Shown one piece after another: positions 47,510-60,000 of a stretch of 64,000 nt of DNA. The stretch's first letter is position 1, and every line of letters begins with the position of its first letter. The DNA comes from Albugo candida (lineage: Eukaryota; Oomycota; Peronosporomycetes; Albuginales): contig JBDOQK010000050.1 in assembly GCA_040437565.1 (NCBI GenBank), positions 1 through 64,000 on the forward strand, given 5' to 3'. The notes under the pieces are model-generated. The model had not been told where the DNA came from. It did not search any database and worked only from the letters and a program-made list of their open reading frames with translations. The position numbers were made by a program, and so were the translations under genes.

Positions 47510-49817
47510 ATGTCTTCCGGTGCTGAATTTTCTGTCAATTCGGTTGGGTGGTTTATCTTGGAAGGATTTCCGTGGTGGCCAGTGTATCTTTGCGACGCCA
47601 AATCGCTACGGACAAAATTGTACTACTTAGGTCTCATTCTCCGCTCAGTCGCTGTGTCACTTTGAACGCTGTTCTAACACTGAGACTTTTAGGAGATGAG
47701 CACGCCAAAATTCTAAAGAAAGCTCGGGATTATAGCAATGATTATGTATTAGTGTATTTCTTTGGCTCTCACCAATTGTAAGATAGCATACGACACATAA
47801 TAACGCCAAACACTAATCCGAATGTCAGCTCTTTGGCTCGTACGCGGCGTGGCGTCTTAAAACCCTGGGGATGCTCAGATCAAAGTACGTTATGTAAAGG
47901 GCATCCAAAGCATTTGGCAAAACGTGGGAATCAAATTGAAGAGCTGAAAATGGCTATCATTGAAGTAGAGGTCGTATTCAGTCATATTGAAATGTCGGAT
48001 CTTTCGCTCATTTCGTTGGTCTTAGGATTTTCTATCACAACCGAAAGATTGCCGACTTCCTCCACATTTTGTACCGTCGGATCTGAATCTAGCACTGACA
48101 CCTCCACCGCCGAAGGGACCGAGTGAAGAAGATATGGACGATGATGAAGACGAAGAGATGTATGATGATGACAATGAGGAGCGCGATGATGAAACAGAGA
48201 AAGAAGACGAGGAGGAAGATGAGCCTGAAGATAAAGAGAAAACTCCGACGAAATTACGTGCTCAAAATGAGAAGGCTGAGAAAGATATTCATTCAAGTGG
48301 AAAACGTAAACGTAAGGCGAATGAGAAAGGCTCTAATTTTATGGAGAAGATCGAATTGAAAAAGCCAAAAGAAAGAAAAGAAACCAAAGGCCTGACTCGC
48401 GAGCAAACGGTAACAGAACCGATTGAAAAAGCCAGCTCTGACGTCGTTCCATCCGACGATCTGAAAAAGATGAAAGTGTCTGAAAAAAAAGTATCATGTC
48501 GACCGCCAGACTCGTCAAACGATGCGACAATGTTATCAGACAAAGTGCTGAGCGAGAAATTGGAGATCGAGATCCGCTGGATTCTAAACAATTGCGAATT
48601 TGAAGAGATGACGACTAAAACTGTTCGCCGACTGCTCCAACAGCGTCTCAATATGAATCTCCGATCTCACAAGGGAATTATCAAAGAAGTTGTGACTAAA
48701 GTGATAGCAGCGATGGAAGAAGAAGACGACGAAACAAACCCATCGACATTGCAACCCAACACCACTGATAGTAAATGCCAACCACAAGCCTCCATAGAGC
48801 CTCAATTGAAGCACCAATCAATTAATTCCGAAACAAAGCAAATCGATCAAACTGATGCAAAATCAACAAAATCGGAGCACTCTCCGAAAAAGGTGAAATT
48901 GATATCTGAGGCAGACTTATTGGAGGCAAAAGCCAAACTATCGGATCCGAATTTATCGCATGAACAGATTTTGGAGTGTTTGGAAGCTCTGACATCGGTA
49001 AAGTATCCCAATAGTAACACACTGTATCTGAAACTGATCAGTTATACGAAGATGCCATTGACTATTCAACTGTTAAAGAAAACAGGTATCTCAAGAAGTG
49101 TTTCCAGTCTTCGTCAGCACGCGTACGTTCTCCTGCAANNNNNNNNNNNNNNNNNNNNNNNNNNNNNNNNNNNNNNNNNNNNNNNNNNNNNNNNNNNNNN
49201 NNNNNNNNNNNNNNNNNNNNNNNNNNNNNNNNNNNNNNTTAAAGAAAACAGGTATCTCAAGAAGTGTTTCCAGTCTTCGTCAGCACGCGTACGTTCTCCT
49301 GCAATTATGTCGGTTGTTGTTAAGTTCATATTCTTATTCAGGAATGATAAAGTATCAGCTTCCGCGTCAGCACTTCGCACGCGGTGGATGAAACTACTAA
49401 AGGCAGATGATGAGCAGCAGAATGACCCAAAGATGAAGACGGCACAGTGTCATTCTAATCAATTGCCGCAAGAAGGGAGTCATAACTCACAATTGAGTAA
49501 GCTTATCGAAATGGTGGAAACTCTTCAAGATCAAGTAGAGTATAAGGATCAAGTGGCCACGAAACCAACACGAATTGTGCATGAGAAACAATTACGGGTT
49601 CTACATGATTTGTATCAAATGCGATTGAGTACGAAAGAGATTATTGAGTCGAAAGTGGGCATGGCTGTTTCGCGCTTGCGCAAATCAGGGTACGTATATG
49701 TACTTGTTGCATTCGACCACGTCTAAGACTTATCATACCGCAAATAGTAACGAAGCAATCGTTAAAGCCGCGTCCAAACTGCGTCGAAAATGGAAAACCG
49801 AAGCTGAAGCAGCATGA
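47510..49817 (+). CDS. PWWP / DEK-C / TFIIS-N chromatin protein, about 620 aa
   Basis: This looks like a nuclear chromatin or transcription-elongation factor. Exons by eye: 47510-47630, 47693-47777, 47829-47970, 48026-49288 (minus one contig overlap, 49073-49238), 49342-49689, 49748-49817. Introns are 51-62 bp with GT..AG ends, and after removing the overlap the sum (1,863 bp) is divisible by three. Exons 1-3 form a PWWP domain: VGWFILEGFPWWPVYL, then DYVLVYFFGSHQF and KHLAKRGNQIEELKMAI. An acidic run (MDDDEDEEMYDDD) and a basic Lys-rich region follow. A DEK-C-type helical domain (EIRWILNNCEFEEMTTKTVR) comes next, then a TFIIS-N/LEDGF-like fold (LECLEALTSVKYPNSNTLYL) with ASALRTRWMKLL. The C-terminus reads VKAASKLRRKWKTE, again TFIIS-N-like. 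PWWP plus a TFIIS-N-like domain resembles LEDGF/HDGF proteins; the DEK-C module between them is unusual. Confidence 0.8.
49073..49304. other. Assembly gap 49139-49238 with duplicated flanks
   Basis: The 66 bases 49073-49138 recur at 49239-49304 around 100 N, inside exon 4 and the start of intron 4 of the PWWP gene. Removing one copy restores the exon and its splice donor. Confidence 0.92.
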
Positions 49818-49906
49818 TCCGGAAATTATGTGGTGGATCCATTATATCTCATAACGCGGTTCCACCTAATTTTAGGATTATACATTGAGGGTCGACAGAG
49901 CGTATA

Positions 49907-51001
49907 ATGGCATCAACAACCTCTCCTTCGTTTGCTGCTTTTGTAGATGCATCTGTGAGTGTTTTTGATAAATAAAAAAAGTTATTGACACTTGTTCATC
50001 ACCGAATCCGCTGACTGTATTCTTGTTGTGCTTTATCGTCTCAGGCCGGAGCAATGGGCGCGCTTGTTGCTGCCATCCTTTTGTATCCACTCGATGTAGT
50101 TAAGACTCGTCACCAAGCTGAGAGAACGTACCCCGACTCGAAATCCGGAGCGATAGTCAGGAAAAATGGGATCAAGTCGATGCTGTATCGTATTTATAAG
50201 GAAGAGGGACCGAGCGGACTGTACGCCGGTCTGAATTCAAAAATTCTGCATACAATGATCTCCAATTTTGCATATTTCTACTGGTACTCCTTTCTGAAGC
50301 ATTTCACGCAAAAGCGATGGACGAAAGGAAAGCAGCTCACAACATCACTCAGTCTTCTTGTTGCAACGCTCGCAGGAGCCATTAATATGACAATGACACT
50401 CCCATTGGAAGTGATCAATACGCGAGCACAATTGAGCGCGAAGAATGAAACCAAATCCAAACCAAAGGGCGTCTTCGCACTTGGTAGTGATATATATCAC
50501 GAAGATGGATTGACGGCATTTTGGCGTGGGTATGTCCCGGCTTTGGTTCTGACAAGCAATCCGTCAATCAATTACACAATATTTGACACGTTGAAAGATA
50601 CGCTACAACGGTGGAAGCGTACAACTCTGACAAAACACTGTCAACGAGCGACATTTACAGCTTTGGAAGCATTTTTATTGGCAGCTATTGCGAAAGCAAT
50701 TGCAACCGTTGTAACATATCCAATCATTCGAGCAAAAGTATTGATGCAATCTGAGAAACACTTGAAGGATGAAAACACAACGCAAAAGAAACGGACAATG
50801 ATGCAAACGATGAAAAATATTCATGAAGAACAAGGTTTACGTGGATACTACAAAGGCTGCTTCGAACAATTGCTTAATACAGTTTTAAAAAGCGCATTTC
50901 TGATCATGACAAAGGAGCAAATTGCTCAAGTTACAATGCAACTTCTATACGCGATGCTCGGCCGTAAGAAAATTAGACAGAGCACGAAAGCGCTCAAATA
51001 A
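49907..51001 (+). CDS. Mitochondrial-carrier-family transporter, peroxisomal type
   Basis: The protein has 334 residues from two exons, 49907-49954 and 50045-51001 (intron 90 bp, gtgagt..ctcag). Three carrier repeats each begin with a signature: PLDVVKTRHQ, PLEVINTRAQ and a degenerate PIIRAKVLMQ. Repeat ends show GLYAGL, AFWRGY and GYYKGC. Exon 1 codes FAAFVDASAGAMGALVA, leading into helix 1, which is why this start was chosen. Sequence style (GLNSKILHTMISNFAYFYWY) resembles the peroxisomal adenine-nucleotide/CoA carriers (SLC25A17, PMP34, ANT1), which bring ATP, NAD or CoA into peroxisomes; substrate is inferred only. It follows the PWWP gene by 89 bp on the same strand and converges on the PX gene. 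Confidence 0.85.
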
Positions 51002-51147
51002 AGAAAACTTTTATAAGATTCCAATTTGCGTCCACCAATTCAGATACATTATAAAGAGTATTTATACGTATTTATGCTTTACAATGCTATAAATCTGACT
51101 GAGACGACTAGTATATATTTTTGACTTGAATTCCGCTGATAGACTGT

Positions 51148-52299
51148 TTACAGAAGACTGGAAGCTCGACGGTGCAGCAGAGATTGGCGGATACCTCGTC
51201 GTGTATTGCTATTGCTTTGTTGACGATGGATGATCATCCTCTCCGGGCTTGGCATTGGTAATGATTGCAAAGGGTTTGCGAAAATAAGATCAATATCGAT
51301 TTCCGGGCCAGAGCTCTTTCTATCGTACTGATTTGTATCGTTCTGTTTCGAGGTACGATTTTCTTGATAAATGACGTCAAATTCATGAGCAGAAAAGCTC
51401 GTTAGTGATTGTTGCCACGATGAGCTGAACAATTGATTTCGAGCTTCACGCTTGCGTGCTGGTGAAGGGGCGCATGAGGTAGTCGAAGAGCATGACGAAA
51501 GCCGTCTATGATGTGCAATGTCGATGGGTTCGCTACTGGCACTTTCAGTCAGCCTTTCATCCATTTGAGCATGCTCGCTAGCAAACAGAAAATCACGAAT
51601 CAATCGGACAGCTACACATCCACTGCCATCTTCGCCTGGACATTCGATAGTACCATCTCCTGTCTGACTCTGCTTGATCATATACCAACTCCAAGAAAAA
51701 GCACCTTCCTGCATCGAGTTACCCACAGTCACCAGACCTTGAGTGATCTCGATAAGATCCTGCAAATATTCATTAAGACGTCGCATTCGTTCAGCATCGA
51801 ATTTACGTTTAATTTTATTAAAATACTTCCATCCGAATGAAAATCGCTGAGGAAATGTAAAGTTTCGGTGGAATTGTGCTAACGCTTCACAATAAGGACA
51901 CGCTGTATTGCGTTTAGTAGTTTTTGATTTCGCGACAACAAACTGAATTTGCTCATAAAGCGCGCGAAACTCAGAGTATCGACGTGCGACAAACCAGTGA
52001 TTGATTTGACTGCCTCCATCGGTAGCATCCGTACTGAAATCCACAATTCGTCTGCTTTGCGTGACGCGAATCACATACAGAGTGGTTTTCTTATTCAGAT
52101 TTTCATCTTCAATGGTAGAAGAGCGTCCATACGAGACGATGCTTGCATGGATGGGGCGAAGATTACGAGCACATACTTGGAAATTGGCCATCGCATGAGT
52201 TGATCTGTTAATAAATCGCGCGTTGGTTTTGATCCTGTCAAGAATATCAGGAATATTGAGAATTGAGAACTCCCACTTGTCGCAATTATTATCCAACAC
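51148..52299 (-). CDS. PX-domain protein, 383 aa
   Basis: PX domains bind phosphoinositides and target proteins to endosomal membranes. The PX region spans about residues 70-190: TTLYVIRVTQSRRIVDF, then WFVARRYSEFRALYEQIQ (RRYSEF near 106-111 is the classical lipid-binding motif), a CPYC insert, FPQRF, and RRLNEYLQDLIEIT. This insert style is common in oomycete PX proteins. The C-terminal half is Ser/Asp-rich with no other domain recognised. The start at 52299 is the first in-frame ATG; MANFQV (residue 38) is a possible alternative. It diverges from PA2G4 and converges on the carrier gene with about 146 bp between stops. Confidence 0.8.
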   Translation of the reverse strand: MLDNNCDKWEFSILNIPDILDRIKTNARFINRSTHAMANFQVCARNLRPIHASIVSYGRSSTIEDENLNKKTTLYVIRVTQSRRIVDFSTDATDGGSQINHWFVARRYSEFRALYEQIQFVVAKSKTTKRNTACPYCEALAQFHRNFTFPQRFSFGWKYFNKIKRKFDAERMRRLNEYLQDLIEITQGLVTVGNSMQEGAFSWSWYMIKQSQTGDGTIECPGEDGSGCVAVRLIRDFLFASEHAQMDERLTESASSEPIDIAHHRRLSSCSSTTSCAPSPARKREARNQLFSSSWQQSLTSFSAHEFDVIYQENRTSKQNDTNQYDRKSSGPEIDIDLIFANPLQSLPMPSPERMIIHRQQSNSNTRRGIRQSLLHRRASSLL

Positions 52300-52720
52300 T
52301 TTGGCTGTAGAGACATTTGAGAATGGATCGGATAGTAACTCACTTTATTTTGTGCTTTACGAGTCTGATTGGTTGTATATAGACAAATTAATATAATGGA
52401 ACAAATGACGTTAGTAGGGGAAGGGACTGGATTCAGAAGCGGGTAGGGAAAAAGTCGCAAAGGAGCGCTTGATTTCTGGCGCTAGTCAACGTGGGAGCTC
52501 GCCTAGCTTAAGGATTTTGTTCGAATTGGAATGAGAAGAATGCGTGCGGTGTTTCGTAGGTAGTCTTTTTTGTTAGCAGTAAAATCGTACAGCACCATTT
52601 GAGTCCTGTAATAAGGCTGTTTAGTGTAATAGAGAGGTCACTTCTGAACCACTCGTCTCACATTAGCCAATAAAACTCGGTCGATTTTGACCAAAATAGA
52701 GAGATCTTCAGAGGCAAAAC
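52300..52720. promoter_or_regulatory. Divergent promoter region (PX / PA2G4)
   Basis: About 420 bp separate the two start codons head to head. No TATA box, initiator or other motif is convincing by eye. A short ORF running into this region from the PX side has no family signature. Confidence 0.4.
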
Positions 52721-53896
52721 ATGTCTTCGGAAGATGAACGATCGGTAAGCAGCGATGAAGAAAATGCAAAAAACGAACAGCCTTCTGATCCTATTGAAGA
52801 TTGTAGTAATTCAGACGTAGTTACAAAGTATCGTCTGGCTGCTGAAATTGTACAAACCGCATTGAAGGGAGTGTTGGTCCAATTAACCGCGGGAAAAAAT
52901 GTGGTTGAACTTTGCAAATTTGGTGATATGATCATCGAACAGCGTTGTGCGACAATCTTCAAAAGCAAGAAAATAGAAAAGGGGGTTGCGTTTCCAACAA
53001 GCATTGCTGTGAATGAAACAGTGTGTCACTACTCACCACTTCCAAGTGAATCGATCCAAGTGAAAGCTGGCGATTGGGTCAAAATAGATATGGGATGTCA
53101 TATCGATGGATACATTGCATTGGTCGCACAAACTGTAATTGTACCCGAAGAAGGGAATGCTTCTGAAAAGCCGATACCATCGCTGCAGGGTCCAGAGGCC
53201 GATGTTATAAAATGTGCTCATGATGCTTTGGAGTTGTGTGTCCGACTGATCAAACCTGGTAATACGAATCATCAAGTGACCGAAGCGCTTTCCAAGCTAG
53301 AAGAAGCGTACGGTGTTAAAGCATTACAAGGTAGTCTCATGCATCAACAAAAGCGATTTGTGATCGATGGTACGAAAACTATCGCGCAGAAAATGGACGC
53401 TGAGTCAAGCGTCCCCAAGATTACATTTGAGCCTAACGAAGCGTACACAGTTGATATCTTTTACACGACTGGAAATGAGAAACCTGTGTCCAGTGAGTGT
53501 CGAACAACAATATTCAAACGCCAAGTAGACCGGACGTATCGATTAAAAATGAAGGCGTCTCGCTATGTATTCAGTGAAATCAGCAGCAAACATTCTGTTC
53601 TTCCGTTCACGATTCGTTCATTCGCGGATGAAACACAAGCACGTTTGGGTGTTGTGGAGTGTGTCAAACACGAACTGGTGACTCCATTCCCGATATTGGA
53701 AGGTCGTATTGGCGATAAAATCGCGCATTTCAAAGTAACTGTTCTTCTATTAGCCAATGGGACAGTCAAAATAACGGGATTGCCTTTGCCTTTGGATCAG
53801 ATTCATTCTGATAAGAAGTTAGATGGGGAAACATCAGCGCTTCTAGCTTCTTCGATCAAGAAAAAGAGCAAAAAGAAGAAAAAGGCAGCTGCATAG
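52721..53896 (+). CDS. PA2G4: Proliferation-associated protein 2G4 (EBP1)
   Basis: EBP1 is a methionine-aminopeptidase-fold protein that binds ribosomes and RNA and regulates growth; it has no peptidase activity. This is a single 391-codon exon (human 394). The M24 fold is visible: SDVVTKYRLAAEIVQTALKG, then GVAFPTSIAVNETVCHYSPL, GDWVKIDMGCHIDGYIALVA, FEPNEAYTVDIFYTTGNEK and a C-terminal half with HELVTPFPILEGRIGDKIAH. Where active aminopeptidases have metal ligands the sequence follows EBP1. The basic end KKKSKKKKKAAA matches the nucleolar/RNA-binding tail of the family. It converges with the SMC gene, 143 bp between stops. Confidence 0.95.
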   Translation: MSSEDERSVSSDEENAKNEQPSDPIEDCSNSDVVTKYRLAAEIVQTALKGVLVQLTAGKNVVELCKFGDMIIEQRCATIFKSKKIEKGVAFPTSIAVNETVCHYSPLPSESIQVKAGDWVKIDMGCHIDGYIALVAQTVIVPEEGNASEKPIPSLQGPEADVIKCAHDALELCVRLIKPGNTNHQVTEALSKLEEAYGVKALQGSLMHQQKRFVIDGTKTIAQKMDAESSVPKITFEPNEAYTVDIFYTTGNEKPVSSECRTTIFKRQVDRTYRLKMKASRYVFSEISSKHSVLPFTIRSFADETQARLGVVECVKHELVTPFPILEGRIGDKIAHFKVTVLLLANGTVKITGLPLPLDQIHSDKKLDGETSALLASSIKKKSKKKKKAAA

Positions 53897-54039
53897 TTGG
53901 ATACAATACCGTTCCCGCCATTGGAGTTGCTAAAGTAAACGTGTTGAGCTTGAGATCGCTTGTACAAGACGCTTCACGCGTAGTCGATGCAGATCATTCT
54001 AGTAATGCCTATGAAGAATAATCACGTTTCAATAATCAG

Positions 54040-57000
54040 TCATTCTCTTTTTTGACGCGTAATTGCGGATGTTGTATCTGTCTTTCGCACTTGAATGAGT
54101 TGTTGAGCTTTATTGTGCATCGCCTGTAATCGAGTACGAGTCAATTGCTACTGAGAGTTAGTGGACCACCGACCTTGTGGTGTGACACGCAAATGACTTG
54201 AATGCTGCGAAAGTTGGAAGCCGCGAGCGCTGCAACATTTTCCTGTGGAAGGATCGCCGTCACACCGACGATACAATGGCTATGGTGTGTGAATCACCTG
54301 ATTCTGCTCATCCAAAGCCGCGTCAATTTCGTCCAATATGCACAGAGGAATCGCACTACAGCTCGCTAATGCAAAGATGTACGACATTCCTTGGACAAGA
54401 AATCATTAGATTGTCATGCATCGATGTAAGCTTCCTTACCGAGTAAAGCCAGTTGGCCACCGGATAATGTGTTTGTGGCTTTAATCAGACTGTGTGATCG
54501 GTCTTGGACTTTAAATTCAACGCCAAACTTGAAAAGGATTCTTAGTGTCTCATGTGTATCCATCCAATCTTCTACGGATACCTCGACTTTTTCATCGCTC
54601 AGTTCCAAGAATGCTCGTTTGGATGGGATTGCTTGCTCGAAGATGTGCTGAAATCGATTTGCGATTGACTTGAATGCAAGTTGATTTACCCATGTGGTCT
54701 GCTCGTCTGTTGTTCGGATGCCGTCTTCCAGATTGGTCACCGCGATCGCAACTTTTGCTGCCTGTGTCTGAAACTCTGATAGAGCCTTTTGCTTCTGCAT
54801 GAACGACCCATTCGACACAATCGGAGAGTCGCAAAGTCTCTCGAGAAGAGCTCTTTGCTCCACACGTAATGACGAAAGTATCTCCTGATTTTCTTCAATG
54901 TCCTTGCAAATTGTATCTTNNNNNNNNNNNNNNNNNNNNNNNNNNNNNNNNNNNNNNNNNNNNNNNNNNNNNNNNNNNNNNNNNNNNNNNNNNNNNNNNN
55001 NNNNNNNNNNNNNNNNNNNTGGTCAGACTGTGTGATCGGTCTTGGACTTTAAATTCAACGCCAGACTTGGAAAAGGTTTCTTAGTGTCTCACGTGTATCC
55101 ATCCAATTTTTACGGATACCTCGACTTTTTCATCGCTCAGTTCCAAGAATGCTCGTTTGGATGGGATTGCTTGCTCGAAGATGTGCTGGAATCGATTTGC
55201 GATTGACTTGAATGCAAGTTGATTGACCCATGTGGTCTGCTCATCTGTTGTTCGGATGCCGTCTTCCAGATTGGTCACTGCGGTCGCAACTTTTGCTGCT
55301 TGTGTCTGGAACTCTGATAAAGCCTTTTGCTTCTGCATGAACGACCCATTCGACACAATCGGAGAGTCGCAAAGTCTCTCGAGAAGAGCTTTTTGCTCCA
55401 CACGTAATGACGAAAGTATCTCCTGATTTTCTTCAATGTCCTTGCAAATTGTATCTTCATCACGACGGTCCAAACTTTCGATTTCATCAGAAGTGACTAT
55501 ATCCGATCTGGTTCGAATCCTATTCATGAGCTGTGATGTCTCACGTTCCAAGACTTTGAGACTTTGGTCCAAAGCCAAATATTTGGAGTGTGCGTATTTG
55601 TACTGTTGTTGGTTTTCTTGTACTCGAGATTGCAACAGCTTCCGCCTCATAAGGCTGTTTTGATACGCGTGCCAATTTGTCGCTGCTGATGTCTTGGCCA
55701 CTTCAAAATATTCCAATTCGTTCTCAAGTTTTGATAGCTGCTCATGCAAGCTCTGAAGTTGCTCTTTTTCTTCCTGAACAGTTTGCCTCATAAATGATAA
55801 TGTATCGTCATTAAGAGCTTTCTTCGCCTACAATATTTGCGAATTGGTAATATGAGTATTGTGGATGTAGAGTGCNNNNNNNNNNNNNNNNNNNNNNNNN
55901 NNNNNNNNNNNNNNNNNNNNNNNNNNNNNNNNNNNNNNNNNNNNNNNNNNNNNNNNNNNNNNNNNNNNNNNNNNNTTTGCTCCACACGTAATGACGAAAG
56001 TATCTCCTGATTTTCTTCAATGTCCTTGCAAATTGTATCTTCATCACGACGGTCCAAACTTTCGATTTCATCAGAAGTGACTATATCCGATCTGGTTCGA
56101 ATCCTATTCATGAGCTGTGATGTCTCACGTTCCAAGACTTTGAGACTTTGGTCCAAAGCCAAATATTTGGAGTGTGCGTATTTGTACTGTTGTTGGTTTT
56201 CTTGTACTCGAGATTGCAACAGCTTCCGCCTCATAAGGCTGTTTTGATACGCGTGCCAATTTGTCGCTGCTGATGTCTTGGCCACTTCAAAATATTCCAA
56301 TTCGTTCTCAAGTTTTGATAGCTGCTCATGCAAGCTCTGAAGTTGCTCTTTTTCTTCCTGAACAGTTTGCCTCATAAATGATAATGTATCGTCATTAAGA
56401 GCTTTCTTCGCCTACAATATTTGCGAATTGGTAATATGAGTATTGTGGATGTAGAGTGCGTTATTCTTCACCTTGGCTTCTCTTAACTTCTCACTGACGC
56501 GCTTCAAATCAGATCGAAATAATTCCTGCTCTCTATCACATTCAAATAGACGTACTCGATGCCATCAATTCGTTTGGGCTTTGGGTTGAAATACCTCGAC
56601 AGCCTTCTTAACGCCTCCTCAGAATTTCCGTTAATGCACGCAACGCGATATTCTTGCAGATACTCGCTCAGTTTTGTGGAAACAACGCTATTGTCCTCTT
56701 GAGTATCATTATTGGATCCAGCTTGAAAAAGCAATGAGTTCTTTTGCATCTCGATATCCTCGAGTTCGTGTTCCTTTTGCTGAATCAGTAGAATTGTTGC
56801 CTCCTTCTGCTCTCTAGTGTTTGTGTGAGGCAATAAGGTAGAGGAAGTGATACCAGGACATGCCTCAAAGTCGCTTGTCGATGCAAAATTTGCTTTCTTT
56901 GGCAGGCAGCATCTAGTGATGAGGCAATGGAATCCTTCCGTGCCTGAAAAACACAACTATGCAAATGCATAAGTCGAAATGACAGCGTTATGAAAACGTA

Positions 57001-60000
57001 AGAAGGCACCAATTCTTCCGAATAGAGTCGTATTTCAAAAATCGCCGATACAGATTGTATTCTTTGCTTCCTCCAGATACGATCTATCGACATATCGCGT
57101 TAGGTTCCTTCCGAATGAATCTTTACGTACTCCGAAACTGTGCTGATTTCGAGACCATGTAACTGACGGGATGCCGTAACGTGAGAGCACTGCTTTACCA
57201 ATGGAGTCGTTCTTCACTAAAAGCCAATCCCCTAAAGCTACGACAAGGACACAGACATTGACGCTCGTCCAAGGTCATGACGGCTGCAACACTGACCTTT
57301 TTCTATCAATTGCTGAATCCTTTCAGACACTCCGTGTACGCATGGATCGATTTTAATGAGAATTCTTGGATCAACAACGTTCTCACTTCCAAACTCGGAC
57401 ATTATTCGAGGTAGTGCGCGGTCAGTATTTCTTGGCTTCAATCGAATTCGCTCTATTGGCCTGTGCAGACCTCACGATCGATGTACGAGGATATCGCGTC
57501 AATAAGGTCGTACCAAATTAGGAATTGCTTGCAATTGCTATTTTCTTGCACAATACGACGGGCAACAAGCTCATTCAGACACATGCGAACCATTAGATAT
57601 TTCTCTAGTATGACACCAAGAGCCAAAATCCAATGGGACGCATTTGGTCCNNNNNNNNNNNNNNNNNNNNNNNNNNNNNNNNNNNNNNNNNNNNNNNNNN
57701 NNNNNNNNNNNNNNNNNNNNNNNNNNNNNNNNNNNNNNNNNNNNNNNNNNTTAGGAATTGCTTGCAATTGCTATTTTCTTGCACAATACGACGGGCAACA
57801 AGCTCATTCAGACACATGCGAACCATTAGATATTTCTCTAGTATGACACCAAGAGCCAAAATCCAATGGGACGCATTTGGTCCCAACGTATCAGCGTCAA
57901 TGTGAATCCAATCCATCAGCATAGCAAAGTCACCTAGCAGATGTCAAAAAACGAATCTTGCTCGCTAAATCTCTCTTATAGGACGCACGACCACGTACCC
58001 TCGCCTTGTTTTGGGGGAAATAAAGATGGTAATTTGGCTCGTGCAGAACGTTGTTTTGGTGTCATAATTCGCAATTCACCATCTATTTCTCTCAAATCTC
58101 TGGCAAAACGTTCTTCCTCTTCTTTGGTGATCTCTTGACCTATATTCCTTTTGGCGATCGATAAGCTTGCGAGATCTGATTCGATCTCATGAAGCCGTGA
58201 TCGATATTCGTTAGATTGTTTTTCCAACCGGTGTGCATTTTTTCTCTATAGAGAAGATCAATTTGGTCCTTGAGAATGAAGCTGCCACGTACGCATTCAT
58301 CAATGATCGCATTCAGAGTTGAAGCTTCTTGGTCGAAGGTATGTTTGTCTTCCTACTCAAGTAACTATCTCGTTGTCGTTCAGAATCGATTGTTGGCACA
58401 TGTACCTTTGCGATGACTTGCTCGAATTTGCTGATGATTTTTGACGTTCCAGCTCCTTTGTTCGATGTATATATTTCTATAAACTTGTTCAGCGCTTTCA
58501 GTTGAGTGACCTTGGATGCTACTGCCTTTGATCCCATTAGGAGACACTTGATTAGCAACCAAGATATGTTCACTTTACTTTTTTCAGCCCACACACTTGG
58601 AAATCAATGTTAGCATTCTCATCACAAAGCTTATTGATCTCGACCACCGCTTGCTGTTCATTGCCTTGTACACAAAGCTTTTTTTTTATTGCTTGATGTC
58701 GTTTGGTAGTGAGATCTGCAATCGTTGCCTCGATTTTAAGCAAGTCTTCTTCGCTGATATCTGATTTTGTTTTTTCTCCTTCTGTAATGTCAAGATGCTC
58801 TGCATCGGCTTGGATATCTATCTTGAGCATGGATAAAGCATTTTCCCGTTCGTTTTTCTCCACAACTAAGCGGTCTTTCCTATGTTTATGGCGCCCAAGC
58901 TCTGATGCATAATGAGGACTATGAGTCAAGACTGTAATGCCATCTAGTTATTATACCACAATACGATTTCACTTGCTGTAATCGTGTATTTCTTCTCTCT
59001 GCTTCTCCAATAGCATTCGTAATCTACCATAATGGATTCATTAAAGACTCGGGGATACAAATGTTTCCTTGTGAGTCAAAGAAACCTCTTCGACTGCAAT
59101 TTTGTCATCCAAAATTGATCTCTCATTCTGTATCTCCTCTTTCTGATGGATTTCGTGACTACAAACCTTCTTCCGATCAGTATCCATACTTACCAAACGT
59201 TCCACATTCTGTCCGATCTTGGTAGCAGCGTGTCTGAACTCTTCCAGCGATTGATATGCATTCTTTCTGAATTCCAAAAATATCTTTGTCCCGCTAGCCT
59301 ATCCTTTTTATCTCAATTACCAATTGATTGCAGTACCATTCGCGTACCTCACAGACGTAGCTGGCTAGTTCGATAGCGTTCTTTCTCACTATCTGATGTA
59401 TCAGGTTCTGTTGTATTAACCTGAGACATCAACAGATTCTTGTTTACTGCTTTGCTTTGATAAATTGCCGAAAACAGCCAATTAACCAGGGTGATGCATC
59501 CACGCTCAGTCCACAGGAGATCCATAGCTGATACTTCATGTCTAGCGTATTTCAATAAGTTTACGCCACTCGAATAAGACATTCTTTACGTTTGATAGTG
59601 ACCGTTTTCTTATTGAGTCTGAATTTCCGATGGCCAGTATCGCCGCAAATCGAAGCAGTGAGCTCCAAATTCGAATTTTCTACAATGCGAATTCTGTATG
59701 GCTAAGCTCAGGCTCTGATGTAGCTTTACCTTTTGTTTTCAAAAATATCGTCACAACAGCTGTATTGCCTTCACTCCTCGCAGAGTGTTTTTGCTTAGAA
59801 ACCAAATCTTTCATCGATTTTACGCGTAATTTTGCCTCTCGACTCTCTCCAAATGCAAAGCAAATCGCGTCTAATGTGTGAGTGTTTCATACTTCAGAAA
59901 TCGTGCGACCTGACCATCATTACCCAGAATATTGGATTTTCCTATAAAGGAGAGAAGGAAGAATCTGAATGCTTTGAGGATGATGTAATACAAACCAGAG

